Source: Firmicutes bacterium UBA3941 (lineage in GTDB: Bacteria > Bacillota > Clostridia > Caldicoprobacterales > UBA3941). From it: a stretch of 8,392 bases of DNA. The position numbers and the translations under genes were made by a program. The notes below the pieces were generated by a model. That model saw only the letters and a list, made by a program, of their open reading frames with translations, was not told the origin of the DNA and ran no database searches. The stretch spans positions 1 through 8,392 of the forward strand of contig DGDX01000047.1 of the NCBI GenBank assembly GCA_002385665.1, read 5' to 3'. Shown in pieces: positions 1-5,888 of the stretch (position 1 is the stretch's first letter; each line of letters begins with the position of its first letter).

Positions 1-239
1 TATGCCCCGATTACCTCAGTCCCTTCCATACAGACGATGGTATCAACGAGTGTACTCGTTATATAAGGTAAAGCCAGCTCTCCCGCCACATCTCTTGCTA
101 TGGAGGAATTAGTCTTCAAGTTGTCCAGATCCAGGTAATGGTTAGCATGAAAATGACTGGTGGTAAAATGTCCTGGAATTACATCCATGCTTATGGATGG
201 TTTCTTGGTTAACGTAACAGTAAAAGCTTTATCTTTCAT
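1..239 (-). CDS. Phosphoribosyltransferase, orotate PRTase-like (5' part, truncated by window edge)
   Basis: The first 79 residues are visible, from ATG at 237-239, and the frame stays open to position 1. The chosen start has a weak AGGGG ribosome binding site at 248-252 about 8 nt upstream. A second in-frame ATG two codons earlier lies too close to that site. The protein shows VIPGHFTTSHFH, NHYLDLDNLK, ARDVAGELALPY and STLVDTIVCMEGTEVIGA, a pattern I associate with clostridial proteins annotated as orotate phosphoribosyltransferase-like. Such enzymes join a base to PRPP in the cytoplasm. The PRPP-binding loop would lie beyond the edge and cannot be checked, so substrate and exact family are inferred. 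A terminator separates it from the MBL gene upstream, so it probably has its own promoter in 240-500. Confidence 0.6.
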   Translation of the reverse strand, partial: MKDKAFTVTLTKKPSISMDVIPGHFTTSHFHANHYLDLDNLKTNSSIARDVAGELALPYITSTLVDTIVCMEGTEVIGA

Positions 240-273
240 TATCATTTCCCCTTTTTTAATGTAAATAAATGAT

Positions 274-300
274 CTATTTATAATTGAATCTTATAAATAG
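274..300. repeat. Perfect 10-bp inverted repeat upstream of PRTase gene
   Basis: CTATTTATAA at 274-283 and TTATAAATAG at 291-300 are exact reverse complements separated by 7 nt. The repeat sits 35-61 bp upstream of the PRTase start. Its size and dyad shape fit an operator for a dimeric regulator, and the AT-rich arms also contain -10-like TATAAA/TATAAG on the minus strand. No good -35 partner was found, so function is inference. Confidence 0.35.
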
Positions 301-486
301 CATCATATCTTAACCATATACCCATTGATTGACTACACACCAGCATACCTGATCTCTGTTAACAACAAACGTTCCTGAACTTCCAAACTATTAATCTATT
401 AATACCCAAATAAGTATATAGTAATCTAAATATTTATAAAATTGTCTAAATCTAAATAATTCGAAATTTATGCCTAGCAGGAAAAT

Positions 487-529
487 GAATAAAAAATAAA
501 CCAAGGTGTATATATTATATTCACCTTGG
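487..529 (-). terminator. Intrinsic terminator after MBL-fold gene
   Basis: On the minus strand an 8-bp stem (CCAAGGTG paired with CACCTTGG; arms 501-508 and 522-529, with two further A-T pairs after one mismatch) is followed directly by a T-rich run, TTTATTTTTTATT, at 488-500. It lies about 70 nt after the MBL stop codon and is oriented to end the OYE/MBL transcript before the PRTase gene. Confidence 0.8.
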
Positions 530-599
530 CAACTGATATGGATAATTACAAACATAATATTTCGTTTATATGGATGATGGCAAATGCCTCAATCTATTT

Positions 600-1394
600 T
601 CACCTTATATTATCTGCCCTGTAACAGATCACATGATTATCCTGTTGGAAATGTGCATCTGGATCAACCTCAAATGGATGCTGTAAGTCCGTACCCCCGA
701 ACCACCGATACGGTTTATCGGCCTCTGTCTTGCCGGCTACTATCTCCCTGACTCCGTTAAGGACCGCACTCATAAGGGATATATCGTCATAGTCCCTGGC
801 ATGACCGTGAAGAATAAAGTCCGCCTCCTCTTCCAAAAACATCAGTCTTTCCAGTTCCTGGGCAAATTGTTCCAGACTTAAACATTCCGGTAGCTGCATC
901 CAAACATGATGGTTAATAGTATCCCCTGTAAATAGAATACGGTCTTCCGGGAAAAGAAGAAGTATTCCGCCCGGGGTATGCCCTGGAAGCTGATAGACTT
1001 TAAGGGTTCGGCCTCCAAGATCTATAACATCCCCTTCATGGATATCTTCAAAGGGGGGCATCTTGAGATTTCTTTTTTCACACTCTGCAATGAAATCAGG
1101 ATTTTCAGTAAATATTTTAGCCACTTCACGATCTGCAGGATTCATATATGCCTTGTCAAAATATACATTCCCATAAATATGATCCGGATGGCCATGGGTG
1201 TTTATGACAATCAACGGTTTGTCGGTTATAGACCTGACGGCCTTGTAAAGATCATTGTAGCCCATCATGGTATCGATAAGACATGCCTTCTCCTCACCTA
1301 TGAGCAGGTAGCCTGTTGACTCATGGGCTTCATCCAGGAGATAGAGATATGGCCTAAGCTCCTTAATTTCCAACTTTTTATTCAATGCTATCAC
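600..1394 (-). CDS. MBL-fold metallo-hydrolase
   Basis: A 264-aa cytoplasmic metallo-beta-lactamase-fold hydrolase with no signal peptide. The dinuclear metal site is complete: THGHPDH at residues 66-72 (H67, H69, D71, H72), H139 in LPGHTPGG, D158 in FTGDT, and H196/H198 in LHGHARDY. This is the glyoxalase-II-like arrangement, typical of hydrolysis of thioesters, lactones or phosphoesters; the substrate cannot be read from sequence. The first possible start is GTG at 1392-1394. However, GGGGTGAT at 1390-1397 matches the anti-SD extension and is well placed for a TTG three codons later (1383-1385), so the true protein may be 261 aa. The flavoenzyme gene ends 194 nt upstream on the same strand and the terminator at 487-529 follows, so the two may share a transcript. 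The C-terminus (WFGGTDLQHPFE, then DNHVICYR) probably caps the active site. Confidence 0.88.
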   Translation of the reverse strand: MIALNKKLEIKELRPYLYLLDEAHESTGYLLIGEEKACLIDTMMGYNDLYKAVRSITDKPLIVINTHGHPDHIYGNVYFDKAYMNPADREVAKIFTENPDFIAECEKRNLKMPPFEDIHEGDVIDLGGRTLKVYQLPGHTPGGILLLFPEDRILFTGDTINHHVWMQLPECLSLEQFAQELERLMFLEEEADFILHGHARDYDDISLMSAVLNGVREIVAGKTEADKPYRWFGGTDLQHPFEVDPDAHFQQDNHVICYRADNIR

Positions 1395-1524
1395 CCCATC
1401 TACATGATTTACTGATTCAACACTATTAAGCAGGGTTTTCAGGTCTATAATCCTTTCTGCCCTGGCTCAATTCCAGTTCTTTCTCGGTTCTATTCTATCA
1501 CAATTGATTTGGAAAACATAGGAC

Positions 1525-1557
1525 AGGCATTGCAGTTAGCAACTTGGTGCAATGCCT
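1525..1557 (-). other. Hairpin between flavoenzyme and MBL genes
   Basis: AGGCATTGCA (1525-1534) and TGCAATGCCT (1548-1557) form a perfect 10-bp stem. Inside it GTT can pair with AAC, leaving a TTGG bulge. On the minus strand it lies about 30 nt after the flavoenzyme stop and is followed by GTCCTATGTTTT, which has no proper U-tract. It is more likely an mRNA-stabilising, processing or partial attenuation structure than a full terminator. A weaker pairing, AGCAGGG with CCCTGGCT, spans 1429-1477. Confidence 0.5.
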
Positions 1558-1588
1558 TATTAATCCTAAACTCTACTTAAATACAAAT

Positions 1589-3523
1589 TTATCCTATATA
1601 CCTACCCGCATAGAAGCCTTCACGGATAGCATTTCCTACCCTGCCTACTTTTTGACAGTCACCTATTACACGGGTCTTGATGTGATATTTTGAGTATATT
1701 TTCTCGCTCACACGATTATTGGGCTTCATGCCAAAGGCAGCAACCATGGTATCCCCTTCGATAAACACTTCCTCGCCGTCCTTTGTTACAGCCTTTACAC
1801 CATCAGGGGCTATTTCAATAACCCTATGCCCGGTGTAAATTTCAACACCGTGTTTTTTCAGCATGGGAATAAGGGCGGCTTTGTTTATGAAGTGGTCATC
1901 TACTGCAACATCGTCCAGCATCTCAACAATAGTCACCTTTTTACTTTCCATGGCGTTCTCCAGGGCGCTGTCACAAGCGGAAAGTCCTCCGCCGCAGTAT
2001 ATTATTCTTTCTCCCTTTAGCTTTTCCTTGTTTGTATGGGCACTTATTATATCGACGGCGTTTTCTATCCCCTTTATGTTGGGCATCAGCGGTACAGCAC
2101 CGGTTGCCACGATAATTGCATCTGCCTCTTCCAGTTCGGGCATATCCTCAGTTACCTCAGTATTAAAACGGACATCCACCTTATGTATCTCCATCTGCCG
2201 TTTATACCATTTGACCAACTCACGCAACTGGGACTTGAAATCAGGGGTCGCAGCACTCTTGAGCTGGCCTCCCAACTCTCCATCCTTTTCAAAGAGTATT
2301 ACTTCATGTCCGGCTATGGCTGCACTTCGTGCCGCCTCCATTCCCCCGGGGCCTCCACCGACTACGACTACCTTCTTCCCTTTTTCCCCATGGATATAGT
2401 CCATACGGTTTTCAAATCCTGCGATTGGGTTAACGGAACAGCTTATTTTTGTAAGCCGGGTAATAATTCTCCCTATGCAGTCATCGTTGCACCGTATACA
2501 TGGCCGCACCTCGTCCCTCTTTCCGTTAAGCAACTTTTTGGGGATATAGGGATCAGCGATTAGGGGACGTCCAAACATTACAAAATCCGCGTTCCCCGAT
2601 TTTATTAACTCTACGGCAGTCTCAGGGGTATGGTTGCCCGAGTTCAGTAGCGGGATATCCACTGCTTGTCTTGCCGGAGCACATACATCCGCCATACATG
2701 CATCCCCCAGGTATGCAGGTGGGAATATATATTCAATGTTTTCATAGCTGCCGCTGTCGATATCAAGGGCATCAACCCCGGCATCCTGGAGTATTTTTAG
2801 CATGGGTAGGGTTTCCTCAATAGTACGCCCGCCTTCAAAGTGATGTTTTACGGCAATTCTGAATAAGATGGGGAAATCAGGTCCAACTGCCCCTCTGATT
2901 GCCTGTACGATTTCAACGGGGAACCTCATCCTGTTCTCCAGGGAACCGCCGTATTTATCAGTCCTCTTGTTCCAGACAGCGGACATAAACTGGTCTACCA
3001 AGTAGCCGGCATGCGCATGGACCTCAATAGCGTCAAAGCCTGCATCCTTTACCAGCTTTGCTGAAAAGGCAAACTGCTCCAATATCTCTTCTATCTCTTC
3101 GATGGTAAGTGCACGACACAAAAGATTTGGATCAAACATTGAGGGGATTTCCGAGGCTGATACGGGTACATCATCCAACATGTTGCTGAATGCGTTTTTA
3201 CCGGTTCCACAACTTATTTGAGCGCTGATTTTCGTGCCATATTTCTGAACTGCTTCACAAAGGTTGGTCAGTTGGGGTATTACATGGGTCTTATCCAGAT
3301 AACCTTCCAGGGAGCCTTGGGCAAGCTCTTCCGTAAGGAACTGACAACCCATAATAATGAGTCCTACCCCACCACGTGCCCGCTCCTCAAAATAATGAAT
3401 TTCATCATCGTCAATTCTTCCGTCGGGATGGGCAGCATTTAGGCCCATGGGTGACATCACTATCCTGTTCTTTACTTCCATCTTCCCTATTTTAAAGGGA
3501 GTAAACAGACATTTATAATCCAT
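1589..3523 (-). CDS. NADH:flavin oxidoreductase with Fe-S and FAD domains (2,4-dienoyl-CoA reductase / 2-enoate reductase type)
   Basis: A 644-aa cytoplasmic enzyme of the FadH/2-enoate reductase/BaiCD-BaiH superfamily, at the usual family length. Residues 1-340 form the OYE-type FMN TIM barrel: KNRIVMSPM, then VHAHAGYL (H169, H171, Y174), DQFMSAVWNKR and YGGSLENRMRFP. The [4Fe-4S] ligands are C342, C345, C349 and C362 (CIRCNDDC, then 12 residues, then CSVNP). A FAD-binding GGGPGG lies at 389-394 and an NAD(P) domain with CGGGLSACDSA at 510-520. The family passes electrons NAD(P)H-FAD-FeS-FMN to reduce an activated C=C bond. The active-site string is HAHAGYL rather than the classic H-x-x-HGYL, a subgroup variant. 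A strong site, GGAGGT at 3530-3535, lies 6 nt before the ATG. The gene follows a TTGACA promoter and a leader of about 210 nt. Bile-acid or enoate specificity cannot be assigned: no other bai or enoate genes are present. Confidence 0.9.
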   Translation of the reverse strand: MDYKCLFTPFKIGKMEVKNRIVMSPMGLNAAHPDGRIDDDEIHYFEERARGGVGLIIMGCQFLTEELAQGSLEGYLDKTHVIPQLTNLCEAVQKYGTKISAQISCGTGKNAFSNMLDDVPVSASEIPSMFDPNLLCRALTIEEIEEILEQFAFSAKLVKDAGFDAIEVHAHAGYLVDQFMSAVWNKRTDKYGGSLENRMRFPVEIVQAIRGAVGPDFPILFRIAVKHHFEGGRTIEETLPMLKILQDAGVDALDIDSGSYENIEYIFPPAYLGDACMADVCAPARQAVDIPLLNSGNHTPETAVELIKSGNADFVMFGRPLIADPYIPKKLLNGKRDEVRPCIRCNDDCIGRIITRLTKISCSVNPIAGFENRMDYIHGEKGKKVVVVGGGPGGMEAARSAAIAGHEVILFEKDGELGGQLKSAATPDFKSQLRELVKWYKRQMEIHKVDVRFNTEVTEDMPELEEADAIIVATGAVPLMPNIKGIENAVDIISAHTNKEKLKGERIIYCGGGLSACDSALENAMESKKVTIVEMLDDVAVDDHFINKAALIPMLKKHGVEIYTGHRVIEIAPDGVKAVTKDGEEVFIEGDTMVAAFGMKPNNRVSEKIYSKYHIKTRVIGDCQKVGRVGNAIREGFYAGRYIG

Positions 3524-3573
3524 TTTTCTACCTCCTTAATTAAAATTCTCTTAGTAGTATTCCTTATTTTCCT

Positions 3574-3599
3574 TTTAGATACTTAAGTAAGTACCTAAA
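3574..3599 (-). other. Leader hairpin upstream of flavoenzyme
   Basis: On the minus-strand RNA, UUUAGGUACUU (3599-3589) pairs with AAGUAUCUAAA (3584-3574) over 11 bp with one G-U wobble and a 4-nt loop. The plus-strand version has an A-C mismatch at that pair, so the structure is best on the transcribed strand of the flavoenzyme. No U-tract follows. It sits about 50 nt before the start codon, so it is a leader structure rather than a terminator. Confidence 0.5.
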
Positions 3600-3604
3600 T
3601 GTTC

Positions 3605-3643
3605 AAACCAATACCACCTTTAAGATAACCTAAAAATTGGTTC
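3605..3643 (-). other. Second leader stem (GAACCAAT with ATTGGTTT)
   Basis: On the minus strand GAACCAAT (3643-3636) can pair with ATTGGTTT (3612-3605): seven Watson-Crick pairs plus a G-U. The pairing encloses a 23-nt segment containing AGGTT and AAGGTGG. It immediately precedes the 3574-3599 hairpin, giving two adjacent stems in the inferred leader. No known riboswitch consensus was recognised. Confidence 0.35.
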
Positions 3644-3740
3644 TCCTCTTTGGGTACTCTGGATTTCAGATTATCCCTTCAACTGAGAAGATGGGAAGTA
3701 TTAAGTTAGGATTGTATCAGCACCCCCTGGTTCTAATTTT

Positions 3741-3770
3741 AGAATATATGGAAAAACTATCCTCTGTCAA
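3741..3770 (-). promoter_or_regulatory. Sigma-A-type promoter for flavoenzyme (and MBL)
   Basis: On the minus strand a perfect -35 TTGACA (3765-3770) is followed after 18 nt by TATTCT (3741-3746; 4/6 match to TATAAT), with AT-rich sequence upstream. The predicted start near 3735 would give a leader of about 210 nt before the flavoenzyme ATG. The spacer between the boxes contains one copy of a 10-bp direct repeat (ATATGGAAAA on plus, 3746-3755; second copy 3814-3823). Confidence 0.6.
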
Positions 3771-3861
3771 TAAAATTGTTTTTAACACTTATATTCTTAT
3801 ATATTGGTAAATCATATGGAAAATACCCGCTTTTTGTCCTTTCGTTTTAACCCTTGTATTG

Positions 3862-3933
3862 AATGGCGGCATCATAAAGGGCGCCATTTACCCCCTTCAT
3901 TGCCTTGATTGGTTATTGGATAAATGGCACCCT
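3862..3933 (-). terminator. Alternative hairpins downstream of propeller gene (weak terminator or attenuator)
   Basis: On the minus strand AGGGTGCCATTTA (3933-3921) pairs with TAAATGGCGCCCT (3890-3878) over 13 bp including one U-G wobble, with a 30-nt loop, followed by only TTATG. Alternatively AATGGCG (3888-3882) pairs with CGCCATT (3868-3862) over 7 bp. The middle segment is shared, so the two stems exclude each other. This may be a weak terminator for the propeller gene or an RNA switch. The lack of a U-run keeps the call uncertain. Confidence 0.4.
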
Positions 3934-3981
3934 GTAAAGGATCAATAAATTTAAATAGAGCTTTATTGGTTAACAAGCCTG

Positions 3982-5484
3982 TCAGCAGAACTTTTGAGTG
4001 AAATGCCTGGGGATAAAGTCAAGGACAGCCGGCATATTTTCATTCATAATTCTAAAGTTTTTAACTATTATATTTCTGATCTCCCTCAAGGCCTTGTAAT
4101 GATCGTCGTTACAGGGTCTTGGATTCCAGTCCTTAGGATTTACCTTCCAGACTTCACATCCTTCAAATGGATTAGCCGTACCCAGATACAAATTCTTAGA
4201 GGAGTCTTCGTATAATATCCTGCCGCCATAATTATTCCTATTGTTCAGTCCATTGAGGAAAACGGTGCTAAAATGAATGCCGTCCGTTGAAGTGTATAAA
4301 TCAAAACCTATCGGGTATCTGATGGCATTTAGTATTTCAACTATAGTCCTGTAAATACCTATCAATATATTCGTTACCGTCGCCCCTATTCTCTCTTCCA
4401 ATGCCACCCTGTTTGTCAAAAGGGTGTCCAGGATTAACTGCATATTGCTGGAATCATCGAAAGTGGTTATTAGCAGCTTGCCCTTGTGTTCCCGTATCTG
4501 CCATGCGTAGACATTGAAAGGATTGTTAAAACCTGATCCAAGGCCGGAAGCGCTCTTTGATGCAGGTAAAAATGGATTCCCGCCTACTACCAACTCCCAT
4601 TCATCACGCTTGTTTATCCTGATGATATCGCAGCCCCTGGGGATGAGCCAGGACAAGGGTAAATCCTTGGTTACACTTACATATAGGTGATCTTTAAATA
4701 CGCCGGTGGCCAGGGTAATAACATTTGCAGGATTACCAAACCCCCTGTCGACTATAAGGGTCCAATCATTCAGTTTTGGCTCAGGACCGTTTGTTCTCCA
4801 AACCTGGGCACCATTGGGGTCGCTTACGGTAACATATATCCGGTTATTAAAGACCTCCATATTCCATATAGGGCCTGTTGGGTTCTTGGTTGGATCAAAC
4901 CCGGGTGCATCCGGATTTATAAGGCTTTCCCAGGGATAGAACTCAGGATCCGGGCTGCTGTATAACATTGCGCCAGCGGTTTGATCCTGTTCCGATATGG
5001 TAGACATATAGATCTTGCCTTTCTGTACTACCATGGCTCTTGATGAATTACCCTGCAGAATTGTATCGGGTAAGATATACCAATTTACACCGTTGGTGGA
5101 CTTCAATACCTGTGGTTTTGGTCCTACCGTCGCTGCATAGAGGCAAGGATTTCCTCCAAAAGGCCTATGGGTGATCATATACCTAAAGCCTATAATTCCA
5201 GAATTGGCCGGGGCTTTATAGACCCTTTCCCAAGGAAGGGATCCGTCCTTTCTATACCGCCAGATTTCAGCCAGGTTATCTATCGGATTTGGCCTGATCA
5301 GCGCAGGAAGTGGAGCCCCCGGCACGATTGCACTGATAATATTAACCGGTATATTCCTACCGGTACCCACATATATATAATCTCCCAAATCACTCATGGA
5401 CCAGGCGTAGTTGTTCTGTCTTGCATTGTTAAGATCATTAGAGTCAAATCCATTTGTCGGAGTTAAATTCTTAAAACTCAACAT
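3982..5484 (-). CDS. Predicted seven-bladed beta-propeller protein of unknown function
   Basis: A 500-aa protein with no signal peptide or clear membrane segment. I do not recognise a named family. Seven blade-like repeats can be read, each opening with a hydrophobic strand of the type IYVGT and closing with a VWR/W strand. Openings lie near residues 36-41, 114-119, 157-162, 215-220, 266-271, 336-341 and 431-436; examples are YIYVGTG, RIYVTVSDPNGAQVWR and LYLGTANPFEGCEVWK. Blade 6 is interrupted by a helical insertion at about 347-390 (LLTNRVALEERIG, then ILIGIYRTIVEIL), and a basic helical tail follows residue 458. Propellers mostly bind ligands or proteins; no catalytic motif is evident. 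AGGAGG at 5494-5499 sits 9 nt before the ATG; an out-of-frame ATG 4 nt closer to it reads only six codons. It is flanked by its own spacers, so it is probably monocistronic. Confidence 0.75.
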   Translation of the reverse strand: MLSFKNLTPTNGFDSNDLNNARQNNYAWSMSDLGDYIYVGTGRNIPVNIISAIVPGAPLPALIRPNPIDNLAEIWRYRKDGSLPWERVYKAPANSGIIGFRYMITHRPFGGNPCLYAATVGPKPQVLKSTNGVNWYILPDTILQGNSSRAMVVQKGKIYMSTISEQDQTAGAMLYSSPDPEFYPWESLINPDAPGFDPTKNPTGPIWNMEVFNNRIYVTVSDPNGAQVWRTNGPEPKLNDWTLIVDRGFGNPANVITLATGVFKDHLYVSVTKDLPLSWLIPRGCDIIRINKRDEWELVVGGNPFLPASKSASGLGSGFNNPFNVYAWQIREHKGKLLITTFDDSSNMQLILDTLLTNRVALEERIGATVTNILIGIYRTIVEILNAIRYPIGFDLYTSTDGIHFSTVFLNGLNNRNNYGGRILYEDSSKNLYLGTANPFEGCEVWKVNPKDWNPRPCNDDHYKALREIRNIIVKNFRIMNENMPAVLDFIPRHFTQKFC

Positions 5485-5588
5485 ACATATTTGCCTCCTG
5501 TTCAGATATATTACAAGATATGTTTTTATATATATACACCTTGCATTAACAGTATATGTTCTAACAGGAGGTATGTTACTGTTTTACA

Positions 5589-5738
5589 ATGGATATCTAT
5601 ATAACTATGCATCTACCAATGGATATGTTAACGTATATGGATTTGCCGGAAACACAAATAAAGAGTATAATAAAGGAAAAAATAGATGTCTGGAATGCAA
5701 GGGTAATAAGAAATATGCTTTTGCCATCTAAACATTAA
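5589..5738 (+). CDS. Possible small protein (49 aa), uncertain
   Basis: A strong AGGAGGT at 5566-5572 in the divergent spacer has no obvious annotated partner. Two overlapping frames follow. One, from ATG 5589, gives 49 residues (MDIYITMHLP, then an amphipathic stretch of roughly residues 21-46 with IKSIIKEKIDVW) and stops at 5736-5738. Its start is 17 nt from the site, which is long. The other, from ATG 5573 to 5731, gives 52 residues, Tyr/Asn-rich with CLEC, but its ATG is only 1 nt after the site. The 5589 frame looks more protein-like because of its helix. A TTACAA/TATACA pair (5511-5538, 16-nt spacing) could be a promoter. Neither frame resembles a protein I know, and the region may be non-coding. 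Confidence 0.25.
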   Translation: MDIYITMHLPMDMLTYMDLPETQIKSIIKEKIDVWNARVIRNMLLPSKH

Positions 5739-5764
5739 GCATGAAATACATAACACGCTATAGT

Positions 5765-5835
5765 TTATTCTGGATAACAGTAGGAATAATGAGCCTCTTT
5801 ATCAGCATCATGAGATGCTTTTAATATCCAGATAA
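5765..5835 (+). other. Structured element upstream of nitroreductase
   Basis: An outer stem joins TTATTCTGGATA (5765-5776) to TATCCAGATAA (5825-5835): 11 bp with a single bulged T. It encloses a perfect 6-bp hairpin, AGCATC-ATGA-GATGCT (5804-5819), followed by TTTT. The inner hairpin could be a weak terminator for a transcript from upstream. The whole 71-nt unit resembles a leader or small-RNA fold ending 53 nt before the nitroreductase ATG. The class is not recognised. Confidence 0.4.
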
Positions 5836-5888
5836 GCAATCTTAATATATTGAGACGATTTTAAGAATATGATGGGAGGTAGATAAGT

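Larger units (their letters stand above)
240..599. other. Spacer between PRTase and MBL genes (360 bp)
   Basis: This AT-rich stretch has no supportable gene on either strand. It contains the MBL gene's terminator (487-529), the 10-bp dyad (274-300) and presumably the PRTase promoter. A 28-codon plus-strand frame from ATG 535 has no ribosome binding site and was not accepted. The remaining sequence (about 301-486) shows no recognisable element. Confidence 0.6.
3524..3981. other. Spacer between flavoenzyme and propeller genes (458 bp)
   Basis: No gene is supportable here. From right to left, in transcription order, it holds an AT-rich hairpin (CAATAAA with TTTATTG, 3943-3968) right after the propeller stop, the larger alternative stems at 3862-3933, the TTGACA promoter (3741-3770) and the structured leader of the flavoenzyme (3524-3735). 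Confidence 0.6.
5485..5888. other. Divergent spacer between propeller and nitroreductase genes (404 bp)
   Basis: It carries the start signals of both flanking genes: AGGAGG for the propeller at 5494-5499 on minus, GGGAGGT for the nitroreductase at 5874-5880 on plus. It also holds an extra plus-strand AGGAGGT at 5566-5572 with the small frame above, a direct repeat CAATGGATAT at 5587-5596 and 5617-5626, and the structured element at 5765-5835. A weak plus promoter (TTTAAT, 17 nt, TAATAT) overlaps 5820-5848. Confidence 0.5.

Noticed and set aside
535..621. 28-codon plus-strand frame beside the MBL stop
   Set aside because: No ribosome binding site, overlaps the MBL gene end, no recognisable content.
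1589..3523. BaiCD/BaiH bile-acid dehydroxylation enzyme
   Set aside because: Same superfamily and length, but no other bai genes are present and the active-site string differs; sequence alone does not support a bile-acid role.
3605..3740. T-box or TPP riboswitch in the flavoenzyme leader
   Set aside because: AAAGGTGGTATTGG is only partly like a T-box and lacks ACCGCG and a terminator. GGGGGTGCTGA resembles the TPP start, but the later CUGAUGAG/GAACCUGAU and UAAUACC blocks are missing.
5411..5731. 106-codon plus-strand frame starting inside the propeller gene
   Set aside because: Its first half is antisense to the propeller's 5' end and its start has no ribosome binding site. Only the part after 5566 merits attention, and it is reported as an uncertain small gene.
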